Shown here: positions 1-6,706 of the stretch, piece by piece
How the letters are laid out: each line of letters begins with the position of its first letter
Position numbering within the stretch: position 1 is the first letter of the stretch
DNA from: Lachnospiraceae bacterium UBA1251
GTDB lineage: Bacteria; Bacillota; Clostridia; Lachnospirales; Lachnospiraceae
Direction: 5' to 3'
NCBI GenBank assembly: GCA_002308255.1
Contig: DBVZ01000038.1
Coordinates: forward strand, 1 to 9,233
DNA length: 9,233 bases
Position numbers and translations under genes: made by a program
The notes under the pieces: model-generated
Told to the model about the DNA's origin: nothing
The model's input: the letters and a program-made list of their open reading frames with translations, nothing else
Databases searched by the model: none

Positions 1-821
1 AGGACCTTCGGGCACTGGCGGAGCAGCCAGTTGTCCGCTTTCTGACCGGCGAGACGTACGCAGTGAACACGGGACTGCTGTCCGGCGCCGACGCCGATCG
101 CCTGTCCGTCTTTGGCGAAGCAGACCGAGTTGGACTGCGTATACTTCAGCGTGATCAGAGAGATCACAAGATCGCGTTTGGCGGAATCCGGAATGTCTTT
201 GTTCTTTGTGACGACGTCGGCGAGCATGTCGTTGTCGATGACAAGATTGTTGTGGCCCTGCTCAAAAGTGATGCCGAAGACATCTTTGTGTTCAAGCGCG
301 GTCGGCTCATAGGACGGATCGATCTCGATCACGTTGTAATTGCCGTTTTTCTTCTGCTTCAGAATGGCAAGCGCCTCGTCCGTGTATCCCGGAGCGATGA
401 CGCCGTCGGAAACTTCTCTCTTAATAATGGAAGCTGTGGAAGCGTCGCAGGTATCCGACAGGGAAATGAAATCGCCGAAGCTCGACATCCGGTCCGCGCC
501 GCGTGCTCTTGCATAGGCGCAGGCGAGAGGAGAGAGCACTTCCATATCATCCACAAAATAGATCTTTTTCAGTGTTTCCGTGAGCGGAAGACCTACTGCC
601 GCGCCGGCCGGAGAAACGTGCTTGAAAGAAGCTGCCGCCGGAAGACCGGTGGAAGCCTTCAGCTCCCGGACGAGCTGCCATCCGTTCAGGGCGTCCATGA
701 AATTGATGTATCCCGGACGTCCGGAGAGCACTTTGATCGGAAGATCGCGTCCGTCACCTACAAAAATTTTAGAGGGTTTCTGATTCGGGTTGCACCCGTA
801 TTTCAATTCCAGTTCTTTCAT
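1..821 (-). CDS. purH: AICAR formyltransferase (stand-alone PurH transformylase domain), 3' end cut by window
   Basis: Transfers the formyl group of 10-formyl-tetrahydrofolate to AICAR (ZMP), giving FAICAR, the ninth step of de novo IMP synthesis; cytosolic. The frame is open from the ATG at 819-821 to the window edge (273 codons, roughly two thirds of the usual domain). Visible motifs are [12 protein letters not shown] with the expected catalytic Lys67-His68 pair, [34 protein letters not shown] and [10 protein letters not shown]. From memory these match the transformylase half of animal ATIC more closely than E. coli PurH. The N-terminal MGS-like IMP cyclohydrolase domain of bifunctional PurH is absent: the protein begins directly at the transformylase domain. 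That activity is supplied by the upstream gene, 46 bases away. An AAGGAAAG ribosome binding site precedes the start. It probably shares the ZTP-riboswitch-controlled transcript of the upstream gene. The C-terminus lies outside the window. Confidence 0.95.
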   Translation of the reverse strand, partial: MKELELKYGCNPNQKPSKIFVGDGRDLPIKVLSGRPGYINFMDALNGWQLVRELKASTGLPAAASFKHVSPAGAAVGLPLTETLKKIYFVDDMEVLSPLACAYARARGADRMSSFGDFISLSDTCDASTASIIKREVSDGVIAPGYTDEALAILKQKKNGNYNVIEIDPSYEPTALEHKDVFGITFEQGHNNLVIDNDMLADVVTKNKDIPDSAKRDLVISLITLKYTQSNSVCFAKDGQAIGVGAGQQSRVHCVRLAGQKADNWLLRQCPKV

Positions 822-867
822 AATTCTTTCCTTTTCTTTATTGTCTTCTAATGGCGTTCTTTCAGAA

Positions 868-1581
868 TTATTTATTCTTGTTGACAATACGCGTTTCATA
901 AGTGCCGTCTGAGATGCTGATAAAGCGGACGAACAGAGACACTTTATTATCCTCATTGAGTGCGTTCCAGATCGAATCCGTCACTTCATCGATCGTTCCG
1001 CTGACTGTGACAGGAACCGGCTCGCCTTCAAAACTCGGAAGCGGATTGCCGTCGCTCACATAAGTGCTGATGAACCGGCCTTCTCCCGGAACGGCCGGAG
1101 AGTAGGAGAACGTATAACGCTGGCAGGAAGAAGCGTCGCCGCGGCTGCTCTTTAAAATGGACATGCAGTAATCATATTCCCCGTTTTCAACATGCATGAT
1201 CCCGGAAATACGGGGCGTATAATTCGGCGCATCCGGCTCGAATTCACGGCAGCGAAGGCTCTGTTCGAAGGTTTTTCCGGCTGCGATCCCATCATAGATG
1301 GTATCCGTCTGATCGCCGTTCGTGACGATGGTGTCGCTGCCCAGAACGCGTACCGGTGCGTAGATGATGAGAGACGGATCTTCCATTTTCGACGGGTCAA
1401 AAGCCTGTGTGCGGATGCCTTCTCCCTCTTCCGCGAAAACGCGGTTGCGGCTGTTGGAACTGCGGCCCATGATGAAATAAGCGGTGACGGCGAAAGCGCC
1501 GTCTTCCGAGCGGCCGATCATGATGCCGCGGCCGGGATACGGATTCGCGCGCAGCAGTTCGCATAAATTCTTCAATTCCAT
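868..1581 (-). CDS. purO: IMP cyclohydrolase, PurO-type
   Basis: Closes the ring of FAICAR to give IMP, the last step of purine synthesis. The 237-residue product carries NPYPGRGI near residues 13-20, then an [14 protein letters not shown] stretch, typical of the PurO-like IMP cyclohydrolase family (Pfam IMP_cyclohyd). This family is unrelated to the MGS-like domain of normal bacterial PurH. I chose the ATG at 1579-1581 because GGAGG (complement of 1589-1593) lies 7 bases upstream. The frame extends to 1674, but that extension runs through the riboswitch terminator and is unlikely to be translated. It is the first gene of an operon with the AICAR formyltransferase, so the two proteins together replace bifunctional PurH. 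The promoter and ZTP riboswitch lie in the 172 bases upstream. Confidence is high for the family. The symbol purO is used for the archaeal founder; databases often give no symbol for bacterial copies. Confidence 0.9.
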   Translation of the reverse strand: MELKNLCELLRANPYPGRGIMIGRSEDGAFAVTAYFIMGRSSNSRNRVFAEEGEGIRTQAFDPSKMEDPSLIIYAPVRVLGSDTIVTNGDQTDTIYDGIAAGKTFEQSLRCREFEPDAPNYTPRISGIMHVENGEYDYCMSILKSSRGDASSCQRYTFSYSPAVPGEGRFISTYVSDGNPLPSFEGEPVPVTVSGTIDEVTDSIWNALNEDNKVSLFVRFISISDGTYETRIVNKNK

Positions 1582-1651
1582 AAGAATACCTCCGTGAAAT
1601 GTATTGCTGACATGTGTTGTCTGCTTTATCTGCAAGGGTTGGTGCAGGCAG

Positions 1652-1696
1652 AAAAAAAGACCGCGGTACAGCACAAAACTGGCTGCCCAGACGGTC
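1652..1696 (-). terminator. Intrinsic terminator, expression platform of the ZTP riboswitch
   Basis: Read on the minus strand, GACCG (1696-1692) pairs with CGGTC (1663-1659). An inner stem GCAGC/GCTGT closes a loop of about nine bases, and a run of seven T follows (1658-1652). This has the shape of a rho-independent terminator. It lies between the aptamer and the IMP cyclohydrolase start. The 5' stem strand overlaps CCGTC (1694-1690), which the aptamer needs for its pseudoknot, so ligand binding and termination should exclude each other. This predicts an ON switch: ZMP or ZTP binding prevents termination. Confidence 0.88.
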
Positions 1697-1753
1697 GGCG
1701 ATCATTGAGTCATGCTCCGTGTGGTTCATTCCACTTCCGTCAGTCACATGACC
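1683..1753 (-). promoter_or_regulatory. ZTP (pfl motif) riboswitch aptamer
   Basis: Read on the minus strand, P1 is GTCATG (1752-1747) paired with CATGAC (1714-1709). Inside it are the conserved TGACTGACGG, a GTGG/CCAC hairpin (P2) and an ACGGAGCATGA segment. After a short linker comes a small P3 hairpin with CCGTCTGGGCA, matching the consensus CGCCUGGGCA of the pfl motif. The family's pseudoknot joins the GGCG-like and CGCC-like segments. Here GACGG (1741-1737) pairs with CCGTC (1694-1690), so both halves differ from consensus but still pair. ZTP riboswitches sense ZMP/ZTP, which build up when 10-formyl-tetrahydrofolate is short. The gene pair controlled here consumes ZMP using that cofactor. 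The predicted transcription start falls at the first bases of P1. Confidence 0.93.
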
Positions 1754-1760
1754 TGTTAAA

Positions 1761-1789
1761 ACCTTAGCATTTCCCGCAAGCATTGTCAA
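1761..1789 (-). promoter_or_regulatory. Sigma-A-type promoter of the purO-purH operon
   Basis: Read on the minus strand, the -35 box is a perfect TTGACA (1789-1784). A 17-base spacer follows, ending in TGC, and then the -10 box TAAGGT (1766-1761). The -10 box is weak (three of six consensus bases), but the TGn just upstream makes it an extended -10. Transcription would start near 1754, right at the ZTP aptamer. The -35 box overlaps that of the plus-strand promoter by five bases. Confidence 0.7.
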
Positions 1790-1811
1790 TCGTCGAATCT
1801 TCTGGTATAAT
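1783..1811 (+). promoter_or_regulatory. Strong sigma-A-type promoter of the glycan operon
   Basis: The -35 box is TTGTCA (1783-1788), then exactly 17 bases, then a perfect TATAAT (1806-1811). TGG directly before it supplies an extended -10. The predicted start is near 1818, giving a leader of about 160 nt before rfbB. No other good plus-strand promoter is visible before rfbB, so this should drive the whole downstream operon. Confidence 0.8.
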
Positions 1812-1821
1812 TTGACTCGTT

Positions 1822-1850
1822 GAAAGTTCCGTTGGGAATTTTTGATAAAA
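1822..1850 (+). repeat. Leader direct repeat, copy 1 (small hairpin plus T tract)
   Basis: A 29-base element with TTCC (1827-1830) and GGAA (1835-1838) as inverted arms around GTTG, followed by TTTTT and GATAAAA. It is nearly the same as the element at 1862-1891, and the dyad centres are 40 bases apart. It lies just after the predicted transcription start of the glycan operon. It could be a DNA operator, an RNA-binding site or a pausing element; the sequence does not decide. Confidence 0.65.
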
Positions 1851-1861
1851 TCGGATCTGTC

Positions 1862-1891
1862 AGAAGTTCCGCACGGAATTTTTTGATAAAA
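1862..1891 (+). repeat. Leader direct repeat, copy 2 (small hairpin plus T tract)
   Basis: This is the second copy of the leader element, with a better dyad: TTCCG (1867-1871) and CGGAA (1874-1878) around CA, then six T and GATAAAA. Compared with copy 1, the core GTTCCG, the GGAATTTTT part and the GATAAAA tail are kept, while the bases between the arms differ. The stem is too short to be a convincing terminator by itself. Confidence 0.65.
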
Positions 1892-1894
1892 AGG

Positions 1895-1909
1895 CCCGGC
1901 TGTACCGGG
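1895..1909 (+). other. GC-rich leader hairpin
   Basis: CCCGG (1895-1899) and CCGGG (1905-1909) form a perfect 5-bp GC stem with a five-base loop. It lies between the tandem repeats and the attenuator-like hairpin in the rfbB leader. Its 3' arm overlaps a segment (1907-1914) that could instead pair with 1933-1940, so it may be one side of an alternative fold. Confidence 0.5.
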
Positions 1910-1916
1910 ATCCGGC

Positions 1917-1952
1917 AATAGGAAGCACGAAGTGGGTCCTATTTATTTTTGT
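1917..1952 (+). terminator. Putative attenuator hairpin in the rfbB leader
   Basis: AATAGGA (1917-1923) pairs perfectly with TCCTATT (1937-1943). Inside is a small CAC/GTG stem with a GAA loop, set off by a 2x2 internal loop. The T-rich tail TATTTTTGT follows (1944-1952). It lies 25 bases before the rfbB start and after the strong promoter, so if it terminates it would be a conditional terminator for the operon. The stem has only two GC pairs and an A interrupts the T run, so termination may be partial. Confidence 0.5.
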
Positions 1953-1977
1953 ATGTACGAAAGGATCAGAGTACCCT

Positions 1978-3060
1978 ATGAAGACTTATCTTGTGACAGG
2001 CGGCGCCGGCTTTATCGGCTCCAATTATATCCACTACATGTTCCGGAAATACGATGATGCGATCCGTATCATCAATGTGGATGCACTCACATACGCGGGC
2101 AATCCGGAAAACCTCAAGGATCTCGAGGAGAATCCGAATTATACATTCGTGAAAGCCGACATCTGCGACGCGGACGCGGTCCGCGCCGTTTTTGCGGAAA
2201 ATGACATCGACCGCGTGGTCCATTTTGCGGCGGAGAGTCATGTCGACCGCTCCATCAAGGATCCGGCGGTCTTCGTGAAGACAAATGTCCTCGGTACGCT
2301 GAATATGCTGAATGCGGCAAAGGAAGCGTGGGAGCTCCCGGACGGGACTTTTAAGGAGGGAAAGAAATTCCTTCACGTCTCCACGGACGAGGTCTACGGA
2401 TCCCTTCCGGAGGACGGCGGCTATTTCTATGAGACGACGCCGTACGATCCCCACAGCCCGTATTCCGCGAGCAAAGCGTCTTCTGATTTCCTTGTGAAAG
2501 CATATATGGACACGTATCATTTCCCGGCCAATATCACGAACTGCTCGAACAATTACGGACCTTACCAGTTCCCGGAGAAGCTGATCCCGCTCATCATCAA
2601 CAACGCGCTGCAGGGAAAGGCGCTTCCGGTCTACGGGGACGGGAAGAATGTCCGTGACTGGCTCTTCGTGGAGGACCACTGCAAAGGCATCGACATGGTG
2701 CAGGAGCAGGGGAAGCTGTTCGAGACCTACAATATCGGCGGGCATAATGAAAAGCAGAACATCGAGATCGTAAAGATCATCATCGATACGCTTCGTGACA
2801 TGCTTCCGGAAGAGGATCCGAGGAGAGATCATCTGACCTACGATCTCATCCATTATGTCACCGACCGCAAAGGACATGACCGCCGTTACGCGATCGCTCC
2901 GGACAAGATCAAAGCGGAAGTGGGCTGGTATCCGGAGACGAAGTTTGAAGACGGCATCAAAAAGACGATCGCCTGGTACTTCGATCACCAGGAATGGATG
3001 GAGAACGTGACGAGCGGTGCATACCAGAGCTATTACGCTGATATGTACGACGGAAGATAA
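1978..3060 (+). CDS. rfbB: dTDP-glucose 4,6-dehydratase
   Basis: Converts dTDP-D-glucose to dTDP-4-keto-6-deoxy-D-glucose, the second step toward dTDP-L-rhamnose (RmlB); cytosolic, NAD-dependent. The 360-residue product has the length and motifs of the family. These are the Rossmann GGAGFIG at 8-14, the catalytic Thr-Asp-Glu in STDEVYG (Thr136, Asp137, Glu138), the Tyr162-x3-Lys166 couple in YSASK, and [11 protein letters not shown]. It is an extended short-chain dehydrogenase. AAAGGA (1960-1965) lies 12 bases before the ATG, slightly far for a ribosome binding site. It is the first gene of the glycan operon, behind a long structured leader; rfbA follows after 11 bases. No anomalies in the reading frame. 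Confidence 0.97.
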   Translation: MKTYLVTGGAGFIGSNYIHYMFRKYDDAIRIINVDALTYAGNPENLKDLEENPNYTFVKADICDADAVRAVFAENDIDRVVHFAAESHVDRSIKDPAVFVKTNVLGTLNMLNAAKEAWELPDGTFKEGKKFLHVSTDEVYGSLPEDGGYFYETTPYDPHSPYSASKASSDFLVKAYMDTYHFPANITNCSNNYGPYQFPEKLIPLIINNALQGKALPVYGDGKNVRDWLFVEDHCKGIDMVQEQGKLFETYNIGGHNEKQNIEIVKIIIDTLRDMLPEEDPRRDHLTYDLIHYVTDRKGHDRRYAIAPDKIKAEVGWYPETKFEDGIKKTIAWYFDHQEWMENVTSGAYQSYYADMYDGR

Positions 3061-3071
3061 GGGGTAATAAT

Positions 3072-3944
3072 ATGTTAAAAGGAATTATTCTGGCGGGAGG
3101 AGCCGGAACCAGACTGTATCCGCTCACCAAAGCCATGTCAAAACAGATGATGCCGGTCTATGATAAGCCGATGATCTATTATCCTCTCTCGACGCTGATG
3201 CTGGCGGGGATCCGCGATATCCTGATCATCTCGACACCGCGGGACCTTCCCGGTTTTGAGCAGCTGTTCGGCAGCGGAGAGCAGCTGGGCATGCATTTCT
3301 CTTACGCGGTGCAGGAGACGCCGAGAGGCCTTGCGGACGCATTTATCGTCGGCGAGAAATTTATCGGAAAAGACAGGGTGGCGCTCGTGCTCGGCGACAA
3401 TATCTTCTACGGCCAGAGTTTCTCGAAAGTGCTGAGAGAGGCCGCGGCGAGAGAAAAAGGCGCGACGATCTTCGGGTATTACGTCAAAGATCCGAGGGAG
3501 TACGGCGTCGTTGAATTCGATGAGAACGGCAAGGCTGTATCGATCGAAGAGAAGCCGGAGCATCCGAAATCCAATTACGCGGTTCCGGGGCTGTATTTCT
3601 ATGATAATGATGTCGTGGAGATCGCCAAAAATGTCGTCCCGTCCGCGCGCGGCGAGATCGAGATCACGTCGGTCAACAATGAATATTTAAGACGCGGAGA
3701 TCTCTATGTGGAGACCCTCGGGCGCGGTTTCGCCTGGCTCGATACCGGGAACCACGACATGCTGCTCGACGCCGCGGATTTCGTGGCGGCTTTCCAGAAG
3801 AGGCAGGGGCTTTATATTTCCTGCATCGAGGAGATCGCTTACAAGAGAGGGTTCATCGACAGGGAGCAGCTGCTGCGCCTCGCGGAACCGCTGCTTAAGA
3901 CCGCTTACGGACAGTATCTTGTGGATATCGCGAACGGACTTTGA
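3072..3944 (+). CDS. rfbA: Glucose-1-phosphate thymidylyltransferase
   Basis: Makes dTDP-D-glucose from dTTP and glucose-1-phosphate (RmlA), the first step of the pathway. At 290 residues it has the normal short RmlA length. Motifs are the nucleotide-binding [13 protein letters not shown] (residues 7-19) with the following [16 protein letters not shown], the metal-binding Asp in LGDN (107-110), EEKP (159-162) and AWLDTGNHD (221-229) near the sugar site. AAGGGG overlapping the rfbB stop codon sits 7 bases before the ATG. It lies in the rfbB-rfbA-rfbC order rather than the common rfbA-C-B-D order. In this family dTDP-L-rhamnose usually inhibits the enzyme, which would couple it to pathway output. 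Confidence 0.97.
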   Translation: MLKGIILAGGAGTRLYPLTKAMSKQMMPVYDKPMIYYPLSTLMLAGIRDILIISTPRDLPGFEQLFGSGEQLGMHFSYAVQETPRGLADAFIVGEKFIGKDRVALVLGDNIFYGQSFSKVLREAAAREKGATIFGYYVKDPREYGVVEFDENGKAVSIEEKPEHPKSNYAVPGLYFYDNDVVEIAKNVVPSARGEIEITSVNNEYLRRGDLYVETLGRGFAWLDTGNHDMLLDAADFVAAFQKRQGLYISCIEEIAYKRGFIDREQLLRLAEPLLKTAYGQYLVDIANGL

Positions 3945-3961
3945 CATCGATAGGTGCTTTT

Positions 3962-4537
3962 ATGGGAAAGATTCTGGTTGAGGATTGCTTCATCGAAGGA
4001 CTCCGCGTGATCACGCCCACGGTTTTCGGCGACGCGCGCGGGTACTTCATGGAGACTTATAATTATAATGATTTTGCGGAGCAGGGGATCACGCAGACCT
4101 TTGTGCAGGACAACCAGTCGAGTTCTTCGCAGGGGGTCTTAAGAGGTCTGCATTTCCAGATCCATTATCCGCAGGATAAGCTGGTGCGCGTCGTAAAGGG
4201 AGAAGTCTTTGACGTCGCAGTGGATCTCAGGGAGGGATCGCCGACTTTCGGGAAATGGTACGGTGTCCGGCTCAGCGCGGAAAACAAAAAGCAGTTTTTC
4301 ATTCCCAAGAATTTCGCGCACGGATTCTATGTACTGTCGGATACGGCGGAATTCTGCTATAAATGCAGCGATTTCTATCACGCAAATGATGAGGGCGGCA
4401 TTGCATGGGACGATCCCGAGATCGGGATCGAATGGCCCCTTCTTGACGGCGTACAGACGAATCTTTCTGAAAAAGACAGGAACTGGGGCAGTTTCTCCGA
4501 GTACGTAAAAGAACGGGAGAACGCCGGCAATGAATGA
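3962..4537 (+). CDS. rfbC: dTDP-4-dehydrorhamnose 3,5-epimerase
   Basis: Epimerises dTDP-4-keto-6-deoxy-D-glucose at C3 and C5 (RmlC), a cupin enzyme acting as a dimer. The 191-residue product shows TVFGDARGYFMETYN, then VLRGLHFQ with the likely catalytic base His64, KLVRVVKGEVFDVAVDLR, and IPKNFAHGFYVLSDTAEFCYK with a candidate catalytic Tyr133. I chose the ATG at 3962 because the protein then starts MGKI, close to the usual family start. It also has AGGTG 5 bases upstream. A TTG at 3941 would overlap the rfbA stop and add seven residues; it is less likely. The stop overlaps the next gene by eight bases, indicating translational coupling. Confidence 0.95.
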   Translation: MGKILVEDCFIEGLRVITPTVFGDARGYFMETYNYNDFAEQGITQTFVQDNQSSSSQGVLRGLHFQIHYPQDKLVRVVKGEVFDVAVDLREGSPTFGKWYGVRLSAENKKQFFIPKNFAHGFYVLSDTAEFCYKCSDFYHANDEGGIAWDDPEIGIEWPLLDGVQTNLSEKDRNWGSFSEYVKERENAGNE

Positions 4538-5339
4538 CAGAAAAGACGGGATCGTGACCGGTGCATGGAAAAACCGGTCCCTGATCCTGAAACTGGCACG
4601 GAACGATTTCCGGATGCGCTACGCCGGATCCTATTTCGGGATCATCTGGGCGTTTGTGCAGCCGGTGGTTACCGTGCTCGTTTATTTTCTTGTCTTCGGC
4701 ATCGGCTTTAAGACGAGTAACACGACGTCGGTACCGTTCATCGTCTATCTGACCTGCGGGATCGTGCCGTGGTTTTACTGCCAGGATGTGCTTGTCGCGG
4801 GAACGAACACTCTGATCGAGTACAGTTATCTGGTGAAGAAGGTCGTTTTCAATATCGATATTCTGCCGTACATCAAAGCGATCGCAGGGATGTTCGTCCA
4901 TCTGTTCTTCACGCTGATCGCAGTGATCACGGCAGCGCTCTATAAGTTTTATCCGACTGTCTATCTGATCCAGATCCTGTATTATTTTATCTGTATGTTT
5001 GTCTTTCTGCTGGGTCTTGTGTGGGCGGCCTGTGCTGTCGTGGTCTTTTTCCGGGATCTTACGCAGATTATCGTGATCGCGCTGCAGATCGGGATCTGGT
5101 CGGTCCCGATCATGTTTGACCCTGCCAATCTGAGTTTTGCGGATAAGTGGAAGATCATTTTCAAGATCAATCCCATGTATTACATCATTAACGGCTACCG
5201 GGACGCCATTTTCGCGAAGCACTGGTTCTGGGAACATCCGTGGGAGACCTTGTATTTCTGGACTTTTACGGCTGTCGTTCTGCTGATCGGAAGAGCTGTT
5301 TTCCGGAAACTGAAAGTGCATTTCGCGGATGTTCTGTAA
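4530..5339 (+). CDS. ABC-2 polysaccharide export permease (Wzm/TagG type)
   Basis: Membrane half of an ABC exporter for a lipid-linked glycan or teichoic-acid-like polymer, working with the ATPase encoded next. The 269-residue protein has an N-terminal amphipathic region with LILKLARNDFRMRYAGSYFGIIW, typical of the family. About six hydrophobic segments follow (near 37-59, 68-88, 112-137, 143-170, 177-196 and 238-256). RDLTQI (175-180) and NPMYYIINGYRD (214-225) are hallmarks of this permease group. It starts inside rfbC (8-base overlap), with GGGAGA nine bases before the ATG. Its stop TAA overlaps the ATPase start as TAATG. I give no symbol because wzm, rfbD and tagG are all used for such genes. 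Confidence 0.93.
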   Translation: MNDRKDGIVTGAWKNRSLILKLARNDFRMRYAGSYFGIIWAFVQPVVTVLVYFLVFGIGFKTSNTTSVPFIVYLTCGIVPWFYCQDVLVAGTNTLIEYSYLVKKVVFNIDILPYIKAIAGMFVHLFFTLIAVITAALYKFYPTVYLIQILYYFICMFVFLLGLVWAACAVVVFFRDLTQIIVIALQIGIWSVPIMFDPANLSFADKWKIIFKINPMYYIINGYRDAIFAKHWFWEHPWETLYFWTFTAVVLLIGRAVFRKLKVHFADVL

Positions 5340-6706
5340 TGAATATGAAGAAACCTGCCATCACCGTCACCCATCTGAATAAGGTATACAAGCTGTACAG
5401 AAAACCCTCCGACCGCCTGCGCGACGCGCTCGGTTTCGGCCGGAAGAATCTGTACACGGAGCTGCATGCGCTCAAAGATGTCAGCTTTACGATCGGACAG
5501 GGGGAGACCGTCGGCATTATCGGTACGAACGGATCCGGAAAATCGACGATCCTGAAGATCATCACCGGCGTTGTGACGCCCACATCCGGAAAGGTGGATG
5601 TGGACGGGCGCATTTCCGCGCTGCTGGAACTGGGCGCCGGGTTCAACCAGGAGTACACCGGGATCGAGAACATTTACCTGAACGGAACGATGATGGGTTT
5701 TTCGCGCGAAGAGATCGACGCGAAGATGGACGGGATCCTGAAGTTCGCGGACATCGGCGAATTCGTGAATCAGCCGGTGAAAACCTATTCGAGCGGTATG
5801 TTCGTGCGGCTCGCTTTTGCGCTGGCGATCAATATCGACCCGGAGATCCTGATCGTGGACGAGGCGCTTTCGGTCGGCGACGTATTTTTCCAGGCAAAGT
5901 GCTACCATAAATTCGAGGAGTTCAAACAGCAGGGAAAGACGATCCTGTTCGTGAGCCATGACCTCGGATCGATCGCGAAATACTGCGACCGCGTCATCCT
6001 GCTCAACAAAGGGGAACTCACCGCCGAGGGCGAGCCGAAAAAGATCGTGGATCTGTATAAGCAGCTTCTTGTCAGTTACGGGGACGACATCCCGGAGACG
6101 GAAGCGGAAGAGGCGGCAGAAGCCGGGACGGAGAGAAATCCTCTCGCGGACGAAATCCGGCAGACGGCGGGAGACAGTCTCTCTCTGCAGGCGGATACGC
6201 TTGAATACGGGGAAGGGCAGGCGCACATTGCCGGCATCCGCATTTTTGACGATAAAGGACTGATGACGAATACGGTCGAGAAAGGCGTTCCTTTCCGTAT
6301 TGAGATGACGGTGCGGTTCTTAAGGCCCGTCCGGGATCCGATCTTCGCGTTTACGATCAAAAATGCGCAGGGCACCGAACTGACCGGGACCAATACCATG
6401 CTGGAGGGGATCCCGACGGGGGAGATGCTTCCCGGTGATAAGGCGACGGTAACTTTCAAACAGAAAATGTCCCTGCAGGGAGGCGCCTATCTGCTGTCTT
6501 TCGGCTGCACGGGGTTCCAGGACGGGGAATTCAGGGTATTCCACAGGCTGTATGATGCCGTGGACCTTCAGGTCCTGTCCGTAAAGAATACGGTCGGGTT
6601 TTATGACATGGATTCGGAAACGACCGTGGAGATCGTAAAGGCCGGAAATGCTGCGGCAGCAGCGGAGAACGGGATTCAAAACGCGGCGGGAGAAGAGGAG
6701 AAATGA
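5339..6706 (+). CDS. wzt: ABC transporter ATPase with C-terminal Wzt glycan-recognition domain
   Basis: Powers glycan export with the upstream permease. The 455-residue protein has Walker A GTNGSGKST (62-70), an LSGGQ-equivalent YSSGM (150-154), Walker B ILIVDE (170-175) and the H-loop His207 in FVSHD. These are typical of the Wzt/TagH ATPase subgroup. After an acidic linker (about 250-285), residues of about 286-432 form a beta-sandwich-type region resembling Wzt_C. In E. coli O9a that domain binds the modified non-reducing end of the glycan and licenses export. A low-complexity Ala/Glu-rich tail ends the protein. The ATG at 5339 overlaps the permease stop (TAATG) and has no clear ribosome binding site, so translation is probably coupled. 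An in-frame ATG at 5345 is a close alternative, and the frame extends upstream to 5240 only by overlapping the permease. An ATPase lacking the Wzt_C-like region would not depend on a cap. Confidence 0.93.
   Translation: MNMKKPAITVTHLNKVYKLYRKPSDRLRDALGFGRKNLYTELHALKDVSFTIGQGETVGIIGTNGSGKSTILKIITGVVTPTSGKVDVDGRISALLELGAGFNQEYTGIENIYLNGTMMGFSREEIDAKMDGILKFADIGEFVNQPVKTYSSGMFVRLAFALAINIDPEILIVDEALSVGDVFFQAKCYHKFEEFKQQGKTILFVSHDLGSIAKYCDRVILLNKGELTAEGEPKKIVDLYKQLLVSYGDDIPETEAEEAAEAGTERNPLADEIRQTAGDSLSLQADTLEYGEGQAHIAGIRIFDDKGLMTNTVEKGVPFRIEMTVRFLRPVRDPIFAFTIKNAQGTELTGTNTMLEGIPTGEMLPGDKATVTFKQKMSLQGGAYLLSFGCTGFQDGEFRVFHRLYDAVDLQVLSVKNTVGFYDMDSETTVEIVKAGNAAAAAENGIQNAAGEEEK

Noticed and set aside
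63..851. 262-codon plus-strand frame opposite the AICAR formyltransferase
   Set aside because: Its product matches nothing I recognise, while the opposite strand encodes a clear AICAR formyltransferase over the same span.
1582..1674. Upstream extension of the IMP cyclohydrolase frame to an ATG at 1674
   Set aside because: It would translate through the riboswitch terminator and lacks a ribosome binding site; the ATG at 1581 has GGAGG at good spacing and gives the family's usual start.
1862..1884. Second leader repeat (short stem plus six T) as an intrinsic terminator
   Set aside because: Four to five stem pairs with only two or three GC pairs is too weak alone; recorded as a repeat element instead.
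1397..1918. 173-codon minus-strand frame across the intergenic region
   Set aside because: It overlaps the cyclohydrolase gene in another frame and spans the riboswitch and both promoters; no recognisable protein.
1953..2058. Short frame starting at an ATG at 1953, just before and overlapping rfbB, as a possible leader peptide
   Set aside because: No ribosome binding site upstream, and it runs out of frame into rfbB; nothing supports translation.
1966..2988. 340-codon minus-strand frame opposite rfbB
   Set aside because: Antisense shadow of a gene with clear family motifs; its product is low-complexity and rich in Arg, Val and Ile.
4299..5321. 340-codon minus-strand frame opposite rfbC and the permease
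   Set aside because: Asp/Arg/His-rich product without motifs, caused by codon bias of the opposite genes.
5195..6226. 343-codon minus-strand frame opposite the ATPase
   Set aside because: The opposite strand carries Walker A, signature, Walker B and H-loop motifs in order; this is its shadow.
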